Shown here: piece by piece, positions 1 to 8,525 of the stretch
How positions within the stretch are numbered: position 1 is the stretch's first letter
How the letters are laid out: each line of letters starts with the position of its first letter
Source: Parafrigoribacterium mesophilum
GTDB taxonomy: Bacteria > Actinomycetota > Actinomycetes > Actinomycetales > Microbacteriaceae
Assembly (NCBI RefSeq): GCF_039652555.1
Contig: NZ_JBDJAF010000007.1
Location: 1 to 64,000, forward strand
Reading direction: 5' to 3'
DNA length: 64,000 bases
Position numbers and translations under genes: made by a program
The notes under the pieces: generated by a model
Seen by the model: the letters and a program-made list of their open reading frames with translations, nothing else
What the model was told of the DNA's origin: nothing
The model's database searches: none

Positions 1-130
1 TGCTTCAGCAGCTCCACTCCACGACCGGAGGTCCTTCACCATCGACAACGACTACAGCGTGTCGTCACATCCACTCAACCAACCTGCCTGGGCAGTACAA
101 CTAGCCCCACCGCGAGCGTCGGCACCCTCC

Positions 131-244
131 GCCGGTTGAGGGGCGAGCGCGCCAGCGCAGTCCCCCCGCCGGTTGAGTAGCGAGCGCGCCAGCGCGTTTT
201 CGCCGGTTGAGTAGGCGAGCGTTAGCGCGAGCCGTATCGAAACC
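131..244. repeat. Three tandem copies of a GCCGGTTGAG intergenic repeat
   Basis: Three successive units start with GCCGGTTGAG (131, 168, 202) and continue into a CGAGCG...GCGCG-type GC-rich tail. The last unit ends in GTATCGAAACC. I recall similar units scattered between genes in Microbacteriaceae genomes; no function is established. The 130 bases before them hold no gene I can support. Confidence 0.7.
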
Positions 245-252
245 ACTGCCCC

Positions 253-591
253 TCACCCCGGCAACGCGTCCCCCGGAATCCCGCGCACCTCGTACACGTC
301 ATAAACCAGCACCCCGGCTTGCACCGCCGGGTCGCCCTCCATCACCGCCCGTGTCGCATCGCGGTCGAGATTGAAGATGCCGATTCCGGAGAGGTCACCG
401 GTGTCCGTGACCGGGCAGACGATGGCCAGCCGGCCGTCCGCGTGCAACTCCATGTTGCGTCGGCCGTGCTCCCAGATGATCGACGCGGCGTTGTTATCGC
501 CGCGATGCGGACCGGGTCGCAGAAGAACTGCAGTGTAGGCTCTGGCGTTTGCCCGCCACGCGTTCAGTTGCTCATCGGTGAATGACTGCAT
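253..591 (-). CDS. YCII-related domain protein
   Basis: This small cytoplasmic protein of 112 residues has the ferredoxin-like YCII fold pattern. It has a hydrophobic strand around 'YTAVLLRPGP', a long middle helix, and a late 'GVLVYDVYEVRG' strand following 'DPAVQAGV', which is typical of YCII proteins. It starts at ATG behind an AGGAGG site and ends the leftward operon after the VOC, ArsR and SRPBCC genes. YCII proteins are small enzyme-like domains of mostly unknown substrate. Clustering with an SRPBCC and a VOC protein is common in actinobacteria and suggests a role in handling a small hydrophobic or reactive compound (inference). Confidence 0.7.
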   Translation of the reverse strand: MQSFTDEQLNAWRANARAYTAVLLRPGPHRGDNNAASIIWEHGRRNMELHADGRLAIVCPVTDTGDLSGIGIFNLDRDATRAVMEGDPAVQAGVLVYDVYEVRGIPGDALPG

Positions 592-600
592 AGCGCCCTC

Positions 601-1140
601 CTAGGGGCGGTCGAGGCGAGCGGGCTCGGCCGAGCCCACGGCATCCACGGCGGTGCCGAGACAGCCGAGGATGCGCGCCCAGCCGGTGTTGAAGCTGCCG
701 CCGAGGTAGCCGCCCGGCAGCGCGCACGCCTTGGCCAGGTCGGCGTCGCTCAGCACCTCCCAACCACGGTGTTCGACGGAGACGCGGGTCAGTGCTGGGC
801 CCAGCGCGTGGAAGCTCAACGCGACCTCGGTGGGTGCGCCGGTGAGGTTCCAGGTCATGACGAATCCGGATGGCGGCTCCCACTGCAGAAGCGGTCCCCA
901 GTCGTGGGTGCTCCCGTCGGTCCAGGTCTCGAAGACGCGGCCGCCGCGGTGCTGTTCGAGAGTGACCTGCCGCACCCGGTCGGTACCGACTGAAAAGGGG
1001 CGCACCGGCCACCAGGTTCCGATCTCACGGACGAAGACCGCGAAGGTGTGCTCGATGTCGCTGTGCACGAGCGTCGATTGCCGCACTGGTGGGCGCCGCA
1101 GCGCGGTCACCGTTCCGGCGGGTTGGGTGCTCTCTGTCAC
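601..1140 (-). CDS. SRPBCC (AHSA1/START-like) ligand-binding protein
   Basis: A 179-residue protein of the START/Bet v1 superfamily, which forms a deep hydrophobic pocket. Visible hallmarks are 'STLVHSDIEHTFAVFV' at the N terminus, the central 'GGRVFETWTDGS' strand, 'WEPPSGFVMTWNL', and 'LTRVSVEHRGWE' before the C-terminal helix. The start is a GTG behind a GAGGAG site. It lies between arsR and the YCII gene in the same direction with gaps of 21 and 9 bases, so it is probably co-transcribed. ArsR-SRPBCC pairs are frequent, with the ArsR protein controlling the SRPBCC gene. The ligand is unknown. Confidence 0.8.
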   Translation of the reverse strand: MTESTQPAGTVTALRRPPVRQSTLVHSDIEHTFAVFVREIGTWWPVRPFSVGTDRVRQVTLEQHRGGRVFETWTDGSTHDWGPLLQWEPPSGFVMTWNLTGAPTEVALSFHALGPALTRVSVEHRGWEVLSDADLAKACALPGGYLGGSFNTGWARILGCLGTAVDAVGSAEPARLDRP

Positions 1141-1161
1141 GGTGCACTCCTCAGATCGAGG

Positions 1162-1533
1162 TCATCCGGCGGCGGATCCGGATGCGTCATCGAGTTCACG
1201 CTCCGCCTCCACGAGTCGGCGAGCCGAGTCTAGGGACGCCGACCACATCTCGTCCAGTAATTCACGGAGAGCTCCCAGCCCTTCGGGGCGTGCCCGGTAG
1301 AGCCGGCGTGTTCCGTCGCGGCGCTCGGTCAACAAGCCGGCGGACTTGAGGATGCTCAGGTGCTGGCTGACTGCCGTGCGTGTGACGTCGAAGGCCTGGG
1401 AGATCTGACCGGCGGGAAGTTCCTGCTCGGTGACAAGGCGCAGGATGGCGCGACGACGCGGTTCTGCCAGTGCGCGCAGAACCGCGTCGGTCGCCTCCTC
1501 CTTCGGCAATGGATCGGGTTTGTTCACGACCAC
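1162..1533 (-). CDS. ArsR-family winged-helix repressor
   Basis: A DNA-binding regulator of about 123 residues. The winged helix spans roughly residues 16-95: 'RALAEPRRRAILRLV', recognition helix 'VTRTAVSQHLSILKSAGLL', and wing 'ERRDGTRRLYRARPEG'. No cysteine-rich metal site is visible, so it belongs with the non-metal ArsR proteins paired with SRPBCC genes. The GTG at 1533 overlaps the end of the VOC gene. A second GTG at 1527, overlapping that gene's stop as GTGA, is an equally good start. It probably regulates its own operon. Confidence 0.85.
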   Translation of the reverse strand: MVVNKPDPLPKEEATDAVLRALAEPRRRAILRLVTEQELPAGQISQAFDVTRTAVSQHLSILKSAGLLTERRDGTRRLYRARPEGLGALRELLDEMWSASLDSARRLVEAERELDDASGSAAG

Positions 1534-1880
1534 AGGCCCACGGCGTTGCCGTCGGGGTCGGCGATCATGGCGAAGGATCCGTAGCCGCCGGGCAACTTGG
1601 TCGGCTCGACCAGACGGGACCCGCCGAGTTCTTCGGCGCGCGCCAGGTACGCATCCAGGTCGCCGACGCGCATATAGATTTTCACACCGGTGTCGCCCGG
1701 GTTTTCGCTTGGTCCGAATCCGCCGATGACCGCATCCTTACCGGCGCCGGTGTCGACGAGCGCATAGTCGCCCATCGTCTCGTCGGTCTGGATGGTCCAG
1801 TCGAACAAACTCGAGTAGAACTGCTGTGCTCGTTCGCGATCTTCGCTGATGACCTCGAACATCGCCACTGGCTGACCCAT
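1524..1880 (-). CDS. VOC (glyoxalase/bleomycin-resistance fold) protein
   Basis: A 118-residue single-domain VOC protein with 'MFEVISEDRERAQQFYSSLF' at the start, a central 'KIYMRVGDLDAYLARAEELG' and the terminal 'FAMIADPDGNAVGLW'. These are the two beta-alpha-beta-beta-beta repeats of the fold. It is the first gene of the leftward operon and overlaps arsR by a few bases, implying translational coupling. Members bind a divalent metal and act on or sequester small molecules. The substrate cannot be inferred from sequence. Confidence 0.8.
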   Translation of the reverse strand: MGQPVAMFEVISEDRERAQQFYSSLFDWTIQTDETMGDYALVDTGAGKDAVIGGFGPSENPGDTGVKIYMRVGDLDAYLARAEELGGSRLVEPTKLPGGYGSFAMIADPDGNAVGLWS

Positions 1881-1906
1881 GATCGTACTCCGTTCCGTCT
1901 CTTTCC

Positions 1907-1927
1907 GTTAGTAATCGCTAACGTTAG
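1907..1927. promoter_or_regulatory. Possible ArsR operator upstream of the VOC-arsR operon
   Basis: An inverted repeat GTTAG-taatcg-CTAAC at 1907-1922 is followed directly by another GTTAG. It lies 27 bases upstream of the first gene of the leftward operon, where an autoregulatory ArsR dimer would be expected to bind. Its position and symmetry are seen in the sequence; its function is inferred. Confidence 0.35.
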
Positions 1928-2060
1928 TCATAGGTAACGGATAGTGCAACCCCGCGTTTCCAACTCCACGGATCTGATCTGCGACTCCTGGCTCGTACTC
2001 TGTCCGACGCTGGGAACGATAAGCTATCGAGGGTCCGGTTTTCACCGTACGGACTAGCCA

Positions 2061-2134
2061 CGGGCTGTGGCGCAGTTTGGTAGCGCACGTGACTGGGGGT
2101 CACGGGGTCGCAGGTTCAAATCCTGTCAGCCCGA
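2061..2134 (+). tRNA. tRNA-Pro (anticodon GGG)
   Basis: It folds into a complete cloverleaf of 74 bases. Acceptor CGGGCTG (2061-2067) pairs with CAGCCCG (2127-2133) with discriminator A, the D stem is GCGC/GCGC, and the anticodon stem is CGTGA/TCACG. The loop CTGGGGG gives anticodon GGG, and the T arm is GCAGG-TTCAAAT-CCTGT. CCA is not encoded. The 3' part from 2101 is the attachment core of the adjacent island, which restores an intact tRNA on integration. Confidence 0.95.
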
Positions 2135-2139
2135 CCGCG
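2101..2139. other. attL: 39-bp attachment core in the tRNA-Pro 3' end
   Basis: These 39 bases, from the 3' anticodon stem through the T arm and acceptor strand plus five bases, recur exactly at 28937-28975. The repeat starts inside the tRNA and adjoins the integrase module, as expected for tyrosine-recombinase integration into a tRNA gene. Confidence 0.9.
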
Positions 2140-2140
2140 A

Positions 2141-2174
2141 AGTCCCGGAAACTCAAGGGTTTCCGGGACTTTTT
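2141..2174 (+). terminator. Rho-independent terminator after tRNA-Pro
   Basis: A perfect 12-bp stem, AGTCCCGGAAAC (2141-2152) with GTTTCCGGGACT (2159-2170), has a 6-base loop and is followed by TTTT. A second copy follows attR. Confidence 0.9.
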
Positions 2175-2315
2175 CAGTAGGTAGATTTGATCCGGCCATC
2201 GAAAACCCATCAAAAACCCCTCACCACCGCCGCCCAACAGCCTTGTTCTCCGCCTGGTGTCGGATGCCTGCGGTTCGGTGCGGACGCTCCGGCGACGCCG
2301 GCGCACCTACCGGCC

Positions 2316-2558
2316 ATGGATACCGACAACACCACCCCGCCCTTTGGGCTGGAACCGCTGCTGGACGTGAACGAACTCGCCGCCTACCTGGGCGTGCCGG
2401 TGTCGACCGTCTACGACTGGCGCACCAACGGCAAGGGCCCGCGCGCATTCCGGTTCGGCAAACGGCTGAAGTTCGCCATCTCCGACGTCCAAACCTGGAT
2501 CGGGCAACACCGCGACCCCAACCCGCCCGAGCCGGGCGATCGGTGGCCGATCCGATGA
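2316..2558 (+). CDS. Excisionase-like helix-turn-helix protein
   Basis: An 80-residue MerR/Xis-type DNA-binding protein. 'LLDVNELAAYLGVPVSTVY' followed by 'DWRTNGKGPRAFRFGKRLKF' and 'ISDVQTWI' is the helix_turn_helix_17 pattern of small excisionases. I chose the ATG at 2316 over upstream starts because the homologous copy at 29187 is conserved from the same codon. Its stop overlaps the integrase start as ATGA, so the two are translationally coupled. It likely directs integrase toward excision, or regulates the module. Confidence 0.85.
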   Translation: MDTDNTTPPFGLEPLLDVNELAAYLGVPVSTVYDWRTNGKGPRAFRFGKRLKFAISDVQTWIGQHRDPNPPEPGDRWPIR

Positions 2559-3733
2559 GCCGGCCAAGACTGACCATCGGCACCTTCGGCAGCCTGTCCG
2601 CCCGCCGCCTGGCCTCCTGCAAAATCGAGGTCCGCACCCGGTACCGGGGCTGGGACGGCAAGACCCGGCTGGTGCAGGCCACCGCCGCGACTCGGCCGGC
2701 GGCGGAGCGCGCGCTGAAGGCCAAGCTGGCGGAGCGGATGCTGTTCGAGCCGGCGTTTTCCGCGCTGACCGCGGACAGCCGGTTCTCGGAACTGGTCGCC
2801 TATTGGCTGGACGATCTCGGCCTGCAGGGCTGGTTGTCGGAGACGACCCGGCAGTTGTATGAGCGGAACATGCGCACCCTGGTGCTGCCGGTGTTCGCGG
2901 AGCTGACCCTGCGGGAGATCGGCGTGGCCCGCTGTGACCACTTCCTCAAGCAGCTGGCGCAGCGCAGCTACAACCGGGCCAAGCAGGCCCGGGTGGTGTT
3001 GCGGCTCGCTCTGGGTCTCGCGGTGCGGCACGAGGTGATCCCGAGGAACCCGATGGATCACGTCTCCCGGCTGCGCCGGCCAAGCCACACCCCGACCGCG
3101 TTGACCCCGGTGGAGGTCAACGCCATCCGTGCCGCGATCGTGTATTGGGAGGCTGGACGCTCCCCGTCCGGCCCGAAACCGGACGGGCAGTTGGGGGCGA
3201 TCGTGGAGGTTATGCTCGGTACTTCCGCGCGCATCGGCGAGGTGCTCGCGCTCCGGCGCCGGGACATCGATATCACCGGTGCGCCACCGTCGATCCGGAT
3301 CTGCGGCACCATCGTCAGCCGCAAGGGCGAACCCACGCTGCGGCAGGACCATCCGAAGACCGCGACCTCGCGCCGCACCGTGGCGGTCCCGTCGTTCACC
3401 GCCGAGGCCGTCCGACGCCGACTCGCGAGGCTGAGCAATCCGTCAGCGGAGGCGTTGCTGTTCAGTAGCCGGGAGGGGACACCGTTGACGGCGAACAACG
3501 TGCGGCGGCAGCTCCGGCACGTGATGGATCTGGCGGGCATCACCGGCGTGACGCCGCACCTGTTCCGCCGCACCGTCGCCACCGCGGTCAACGAGCAAGC
3601 CGGTGTCAACCTCGCCGCCGAACTCCTCGGTCATACCGACCCGAGGATCACCATCCAGCACTACATCCGCCGCAACGAGATGGTGAACCCCGCCACGGCC
3701 GAGCTACTCGACCGGGTGTTCGCGAAGCACTGA
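2555..3733 (+). CDS. Tyrosine site-specific integrase
   Basis: A 392-residue phage/ICE integrase. An N-terminal arm-binding region ('KIEVRTRYRGWDGKTRLVQA') is followed by a SAM-like core-binding domain ('FSELVAYWLDDLGLQG' to about residue 165). The catalytic domain has R226 in 'TSARIGEVLALR', K268 in 'HPKTATSRRTV', H335-x-x-R338 in 'PHLFRRTVAT', H360 in 'LLGHTDPRITIQ' and nucleophile Y370. All catalytic residues are present. Long open reading upstream of 2555 is out of frame with the excisionase gene and is probably not translated; the ATGA overlap supports 2555. It presumably recombines the 39-bp tRNA-Pro core. Confidence 0.93.
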   Translation: MSRPRLTIGTFGSLSARRLASCKIEVRTRYRGWDGKTRLVQATAATRPAAERALKAKLAERMLFEPAFSALTADSRFSELVAYWLDDLGLQGWLSETTRQLYERNMRTLVLPVFAELTLREIGVARCDHFLKQLAQRSYNRAKQARVVLRLALGLAVRHEVIPRNPMDHVSRLRRPSHTPTALTPVEVNAIRAAIVYWEAGRSPSGPKPDGQLGAIVEVMLGTSARIGEVLALRRRDIDITGAPPSIRICGTIVSRKGEPTLRQDHPKTATSRRTVAVPSFTAEAVRRRLARLSNPSAEALLFSSREGTPLTANNVRRQLRHVMDLAGITGVTPHLFRRTVATAVNEQAGVNLAAELLGHTDPRITIQHYIRRNEMVNPATAELLDRVFAKH

Positions 3734-4390
3734 TGAGCATGCGATCTCCATCGACCCCAAACCTTGTTCGGAACCGGCACGCCGTCACCACGATTCGGAT
3801 AATCTGCCCAGCGCGCGCCTTGTGAGTAGCGGTGGTGCCAAGTTGGCACCACCGCAGACTCCGCCGTCCTCGGCTGCCCGAGAGGGTAATCCGCTACCTG
3901 GTCCGGGTCGTACTTGTTCGCGGTGGCGGTGCAAAACTCCGTGGCGCGGCACATCCGAATCCTGACCTCGAAGTCATCCCTCCACGCAACGCGAGCGAGC
4001 CAGTGCGGGCGCGTGAGCAGGACACTCAAGCGAGAATCATAGGATCCGTGTCGGTTTTCCTCATGTTCGTGGACCATCGCTGCGGCACCTCCCGATAGGT
4101 AGGTGCGCACGCCGTCCCCAACTGCTCGTATCGCTGGGCGTGAAACTCGGACGGCGTCTATTCCGAGGACGAGCGCGGCCTGTGTCGCCTGACGCCAGAT
4201 CAGGTTGGCTCTGTCGGGCCGCGGCGGTACCCGGGTGAGACAGATCGCGGCAATCCTCCCAGAAGCGCGGCAGCAGCCGGCAAATACATCGCCGCGCTGG
4301 GACGCCGGGCTAGTCGATGCAATCCGTGTCCTACGTGCGGAGTGGAGGATGACCTAGCGCGGTCAACTCCCCGCGACTCAGAAGTCGTAA
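3734..4390. other. Gene-free stretch between integrase and the YobI-like gene
   Basis: I see no convincing gene here on either strand; long minus-strand readings lack a ribosome-binding site and recognisable domains. The only clear structure is the palindrome at 3829-3855. The sequence around it (about 3775-4000) is distantly similar to 29336-29570 in the second element's remains. Confidence 0.6.
3829..3855. repeat. 27-bp near-perfect palindrome, shared with the element remnant
   Basis: Arms GCGGTGGTGCCAA and TTGGCACCACCGC flank a single G. The inner 21 bases recur at 29377-29397 in the second element's remains, also after a GTCACCA motif. There is no T-run, so it is not a classic terminator. 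A protein-binding site or a transfer/recombination site is possible. Confidence 0.8.
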
Positions 4391-7300
4391 TCATCTCTCC
4401 CTCGGGGGATGTCTCATCCAGACACGAGTAACTTCGCCGACCTGGTCCCAGGACGAGACGGGACCAAAGTTGTCGGACTGCAGAATCATGAGGACGTTAT
4501 CAATATGGGGGACAAGAGGCAGGTCTACGGGTCTGGTGCTGCGCTGGAGGAGGTCTGGATACGGGCTGGATAGCTCCTGCAGGTGGGCCAGAACTTCTGC
4601 GGCTGGCAGTGCTTCGGCATTGAGATCGAGGATCGCGGCTTTTGAGGCCGTGGAGACGCTGCTGGATTGGATGATCTGAACAGCCTCTGGCGGCAGCATG
4701 GTTGATGTGCTGATGGACCAGGCTGCGAGCGCTTCCAATACTTCGCTGGTCGCCTTCTGTGGTGTGGCTGGCAGGCCGTTTGCTATCTGACTCTTGACCT
4801 CGTCATCGACGCTGTCGTCGCGGAGGAGTGCTTTTAGAACTTCGACGCTAGGCGTCAGTTGGTTGAAGTACCCGGATGCTTTTGTTGAGCCGATGATAAA
4901 GGCGACTTGAGCTTCTCCTGCGTTGTCCAGCGCTGCGAAGGTATTTGGGTCGTCGGCAACAAGTCCCTTTTGGACGAGAGACTTGATGAGCTCGGGTTCT
5001 CTCGTCGAGATCTTGTTGATCGCGATCGGTGCTCGCGTGAGCGAGTTTGCCAGTAGTACTCGGGTTTCAACGGTTAGCTGTTTCTCATCGATAAGTTGCG
5101 CTGCCATTGCTTCCTGTTCGGCAGGCTCGGCGCCGTTGGCGTTGATAGCGGGCTCGGAACTGAGGAAACGGACCAGGGGCTGATCGATAGAGCGCGCATC
5201 GATGTAGATTTCTACATTGTGAAGCGTGAGATCGAAGCGTCGGCCTTGCGCCAGGACTTCCATGACATTGTCGGGAACCCCGTCAAGGTCATCGATTCGG
5301 AGGCCTTCAGGTAGACGCGAGAGTACCTCCGATGACTTTCCGGCCTCGGCCCGTTCGACGGCGGACATGACATCGACGAGGACGTTGATGTCTTGAAGGG
5401 CGTATTGCGGAGGAGTGGTGCCGTCGATGCTCGACAAGTATTCATCGAAGTGGGCGATGATGTGGTCGAAGACGACATCGCTGGCGTCGAAGACTGTGTC
5501 GAGTCCAATGCTGTCGGGATCTTCGAGCGCTATCCGTAGGTTCTCGTCCGTGATGACATATTGGCGGGCTTCGATAATCGCTGTTGTCGCGGCGGGCGAC
5601 AGTCCCTTCAGGGATGGGAGTCGCACTCCGAGGCGCTGAAGCATCTTGATCGCTCTCGTTGGATCATTCTCGCTAGCGGTAAGCTCCCGTAGTTTGTTGT
5701 ATTTGGCTGCGATCTCGTCGCGGACTGCGTCCGACGCTGGATACTCCTCGTCAGGATCCGCGCCTTCGAACGCCGCCAGGGTGAGAGCCTCTCGCTCGCT
5801 GAGGGAATCTTGCGGTCTGTTGGCGATGTATTGGAATATGCCGAACCAGTGCGGCGCAAGCTTATGAAAGAGCTTTCCGACGTATTCACCTTCGGCCACG
5901 TAGATGTCGATGAACTCGACCCCAGCTGGACGCACCCAGGCGAGGAGTTTGATGTTGCGGTCGAGCCGTGAGTTGTCGGTGCCGAGCAATTCGTTGTAGA
6001 TCGCGAGGTTGAACAGGCCGATCGAGCCGAAAACCTCGGGTCCGCCCTCTCGGAGAACGGCCGTGACCTCGTCCTGCGTCAGTTCGTAGCGGTAGGACGG
6101 CGCTTCGGCTTGGGTGTGCTGGATCAGGAAGTTCATGGCGTTGGCGGAGGTAACCTCGCCGTGAAACTCTGAGGTGTAAAGGTGGAAGTTGCGATCGATG
6201 TGGCCCTGCGCGATGAGATTGATCAGGAGTGGATCGCCCAGCGGAGTGAGGAAACTCTTTCGGAAGTCGATCCCGCTCTCCTTGTGCCGGAGGGTCCACT
6301 TTGGCTCAGTGAGCTGCTTGAAGTCTGCCGACCGGAGCCACCGTTGCTGATCCCTTGCATTCTGCAGTTCTTTTCGCCATGAGGTGTCCTCCTCCGCGGC
6401 CCAGCGCTCGGGCACGCTCGCTCCGAGCTCGGCGCGCAACCCAGCGCCATCGATGTGGAACACATCCGAACTATCTCCCCACACCTCGATTTCTGTGCCC
6501 CCGTCGATGACGCTTGCCCAGAAGTCTGGTGTGATGATTTCTGCGGTCGCGCGGAAATCATCCCCGATTCGGAACTGAATACGCCTCGTGGACTTACCAA
6601 GCCTTGTTAGCCAACGCTCGGACAGCGCCTGTAGCTCGGCCCCGAGCTGTTCTGCGCGAGCCTGAGTGTCCGCCACGGGCGAGCTGTGTTCTTCAAGAGT
6701 CGCAATCTCGCGCGAGACATCGGACAGACCCGCGTCGATAATTTCGCGCGCTACGCGATATAGCCGGTCAAGCGAACTGTCACCAACCCGAATGAGTTCG
6801 AAGTCTTTGAGGCGGGTGTTCTTGAAAGCGACCATCGCGAACAATCCGGTCGGTGTGAGCCCTTCGAGCTTCTTGGGGGCAAGCACACGGGCATGGAATA
6901 CGCGGTATTCATTGATTATGTTCAGCAGAAGGCGCATGTCGGTGATGTGCTTCGCGACGACGCTGAGTACCTGGGCGTCCACAGAAGCGTCGACTTTCTT
7001 CATCGCTTTCACGAGGAGGTCGCGCGAAGTGCGATGCGTGATGAACGGGACGATGGGGATTACCAGGTCAAAAAACTTCGTTCGCTGAGTCGGAGGACTC
7101 GCCAAGCTGAGGTCGGCCTGCCAGACGCCAGGTCGGCTCGACTGGACACGAGGTGATGTCGTACCGTCGGTGGCGGGGACAAGTTCATCTGTGACGGATT
7201 CCGTCGCTAGATCCTCGAAGATGCTGTCTCGCACGGCGTAGATGAAGTGCAGGGGTCGTCTACGCAACTGTCGGGACGTATTGAGCACCGTATTTAGCGC

Positions 7301-8290
7301 TCGCAGCGATGCATAAATAGCTGGGTTCTCGAAGCGATCAAGATCTTCAACGATCACGATGTCGCGTTTGGTCATCTCGAAGAAATAGACGACTTCGTCA
7401 AGATACTTGTCGAAGTACGACTCTTCTCCACTTGCCCCGTCTGTTCTGAGTGTTACCGAGGTTGAAGCGGTGCCGAGCTTGTCGATGCGGACGCGATTGT
7501 GAAGAAGATACTGAAGTAGGTACGTGAGGATTGCGATGGCGGTACCAATCCCAAGTAGTAACCAGACGCGTTCGCCCTCTCGTTCCGGAGGTAGTTGGAG
7601 TGGGGCGCCCCAGCCCGTGAGCCAGAGAACTCCTCCGGCAACAGTCCCTGCTAGGACAGATATCACCGCGGTGCGCCAAAACGATAGCTTGCTAATTCTT
7701 CGAAACCGAGACCCTGGCACCTTGCTTGGCCGCTCGCGATAGAGCAGTTGTTTGACAATTTCCTTTTGGATTTGGTTGTTAACCTCTTCCTCAGCGGCGT
7801 CCGGCTGCACTCCTATGTCGCTGAGCGAAGACAGCGAGATCTCAACGACCCGCCGCCTAAGACTCATTCGTACGGCTGTCAAGACACTGCTCTTGCCGCT
7901 GCCGTACCCTCCGGTCAAGGCGATGTTCCAGACATTCTTCCGACGCTTTCGGTCGCGTAGCAGCGCGATGAGTTCCGTGCTGTAGACCCCGTGTTGGTCG
8001 GGGATTGGCATTGGCGTCAGCGGTCTGAGGATGAGGGCGTCACCCGCAATCCTCTGGCGAACTGCCTTTAATAGTCGCGTCGCTCTAAGTCGCAACCGGC
8101 CTGTCCATCGAAGTTCAAACCCGGCAGGTACCTCGATGTCGTCGTCCAACACACTTTCTCCTTCCGCACGGAAGGCAGGCTGCGGATCGAGGACTACTAG
8201 GGTCCGTATCAGTCGTGCGCCTACCACAGCCTCGTGCCCGACGATACCGGCATCGTACTGTGCGATCCGCGGGACGCGCAGGGACATCAC
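4391..8290 (-). CDS. YobI-like membrane-anchored P-loop NTPase
   Basis: A 1299-residue protein. The P-loop domain has Walker A GGYGSGKSS at residues 127-135 and Walker B 'DIVIVEDLDRF' (E315, D316, D318). Two transmembrane segments ('FWRTAVISVLAGTVAGGVLW' near 206-228 and 'WLLLGIGTAIAILTYLLQYL' near 243-264) interrupt the NTPase, as in KAP/YobI-type ATPases. After a sensor-like 'RPLHFIYAVRDSIFEDL', about 900 residues form a helical region without recognisable catalytic motifs. The start is GTG 8290, with ATG 8287 as the alternative. KAP/YobI proteins occur on mobile elements and are suspected of anti-phage roles; function here is inference. It stands alone between the integrase and relaxase, facing left. 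Confidence 0.75.
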   Translation of the reverse strand: MMSLRVPRIAQYDAGIVGHEAVVGARLIRTLVVLDPQPAFRAEGESVLDDDIEVPAGFELRWTGRLRLRATRLLKAVRQRIAGDALILRPLTPMPIPDQHGVYSTELIALLRDRKRRKNVWNIALTGGYGSGKSSVLTAVRMSLRRRVVEISLSSLSDIGVQPDAAEEEVNNQIQKEIVKQLLYRERPSKVPGSRFRRISKLSFWRTAVISVLAGTVAGGVLWLTGWGAPLQLPPEREGERVWLLLGIGTAIAILTYLLQYLLHNRVRIDKLGTASTSVTLRTDGASGEESYFDKYLDEVVYFFEMTKRDIVIVEDLDRFENPAIYASLRALNTVLNTSRQLRRRPLHFIYAVRDSIFEDLATESVTDELVPATDGTTSPRVQSSRPGVWQADLSLASPPTQRTKFFDLVIPIVPFITHRTSRDLLVKAMKKVDASVDAQVLSVVAKHITDMRLLLNIINEYRVFHARVLAPKKLEGLTPTGLFAMVAFKNTRLKDFELIRVGDSSLDRLYRVAREIIDAGLSDVSREIATLEEHSSPVADTQARAEQLGAELQALSERWLTRLGKSTRRIQFRIGDDFRATAEIITPDFWASVIDGGTEIEVWGDSSDVFHIDGAGLRAELGASVPERWAAEEDTSWRKELQNARDQQRWLRSADFKQLTEPKWTLRHKESGIDFRKSFLTPLGDPLLINLIAQGHIDRNFHLYTSEFHGEVTSANAMNFLIQHTQAEAPSYRYELTQDEVTAVLREGGPEVFGSIGLFNLAIYNELLGTDNSRLDRNIKLLAWVRPAGVEFIDIYVAEGEYVGKLFHKLAPHWFGIFQYIANRPQDSLSEREALTLAAFEGADPDEEYPASDAVRDEIAAKYNKLRELTASENDPTRAIKMLQRLGVRLPSLKGLSPAATTAIIEARQYVITDENLRIALEDPDSIGLDTVFDASDVVFDHIIAHFDEYLSSIDGTTPPQYALQDINVLVDVMSAVERAEAGKSSEVLSRLPEGLRIDDLDGVPDNVMEVLAQGRRFDLTLHNVEIYIDARSIDQPLVRFLSSEPAINANGAEPAEQEAMAAQLIDEKQLTVETRVLLANSLTRAPIAINKISTREPELIKSLVQKGLVADDPNTFAALDNAGEAQVAFIIGSTKASGYFNQLTPSVEVLKALLRDDSVDDEVKSQIANGLPATPQKATSEVLEALAAWSISTSTMLPPEAVQIIQSSSVSTASKAAILDLNAEALPAAEVLAHLQELSSPYPDLLQRSTRPVDLPLVPHIDNVLMILQSDNFGPVSSWDQVGEVTRVWMRHPPRER

Positions 8291-8525
8291 TACCGAAAGT
8301 CTTCCTCATCTTCCTCGCGCTGCCGCAGTTCACCGGTCAAACAGCCAGCTGGCGCGCGCGGGTGCAGATGATTTTGCTCGGCGGCTTCACGTGGGGCAAC
8401 TGCGCCAGCGTGTACTTCGCCGGCGGTTACGGGCGCCAGCACCATCCTGATCACTCGCCCGCGTGTCGCGAAGATCGTCGGCCTCCTTTTTTCGGCATCG
8501 CCACAATCGGCCACGGCATCGACCT
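8287..8525 (+). pseudogene. Remnant of a LysE-family exporter
   Basis: One frame reads 'SLPKVFLIFLALPQFTG' then 'MILLGGFTWGNCASVYFA', the pattern of the C-terminal half of LysE/RhtB amino-acid exporters. At about 8430 homology moves to the +1 frame ('GASTILITRPRVAKIVGLLF'). The N-terminal half is absent and no start exists. It abuts the YobI-like gene start head to head. The family assignment is from pattern memory and is moderate. Confidence 0.5.

Noticed and set aside
3661..4110. 149-aa minus-strand reading opposite the integrase end
   Set aside because: It overlaps the integrase 3' end, contains the palindrome as coding sequence, and has no ribosome-binding site or recognisable domain.
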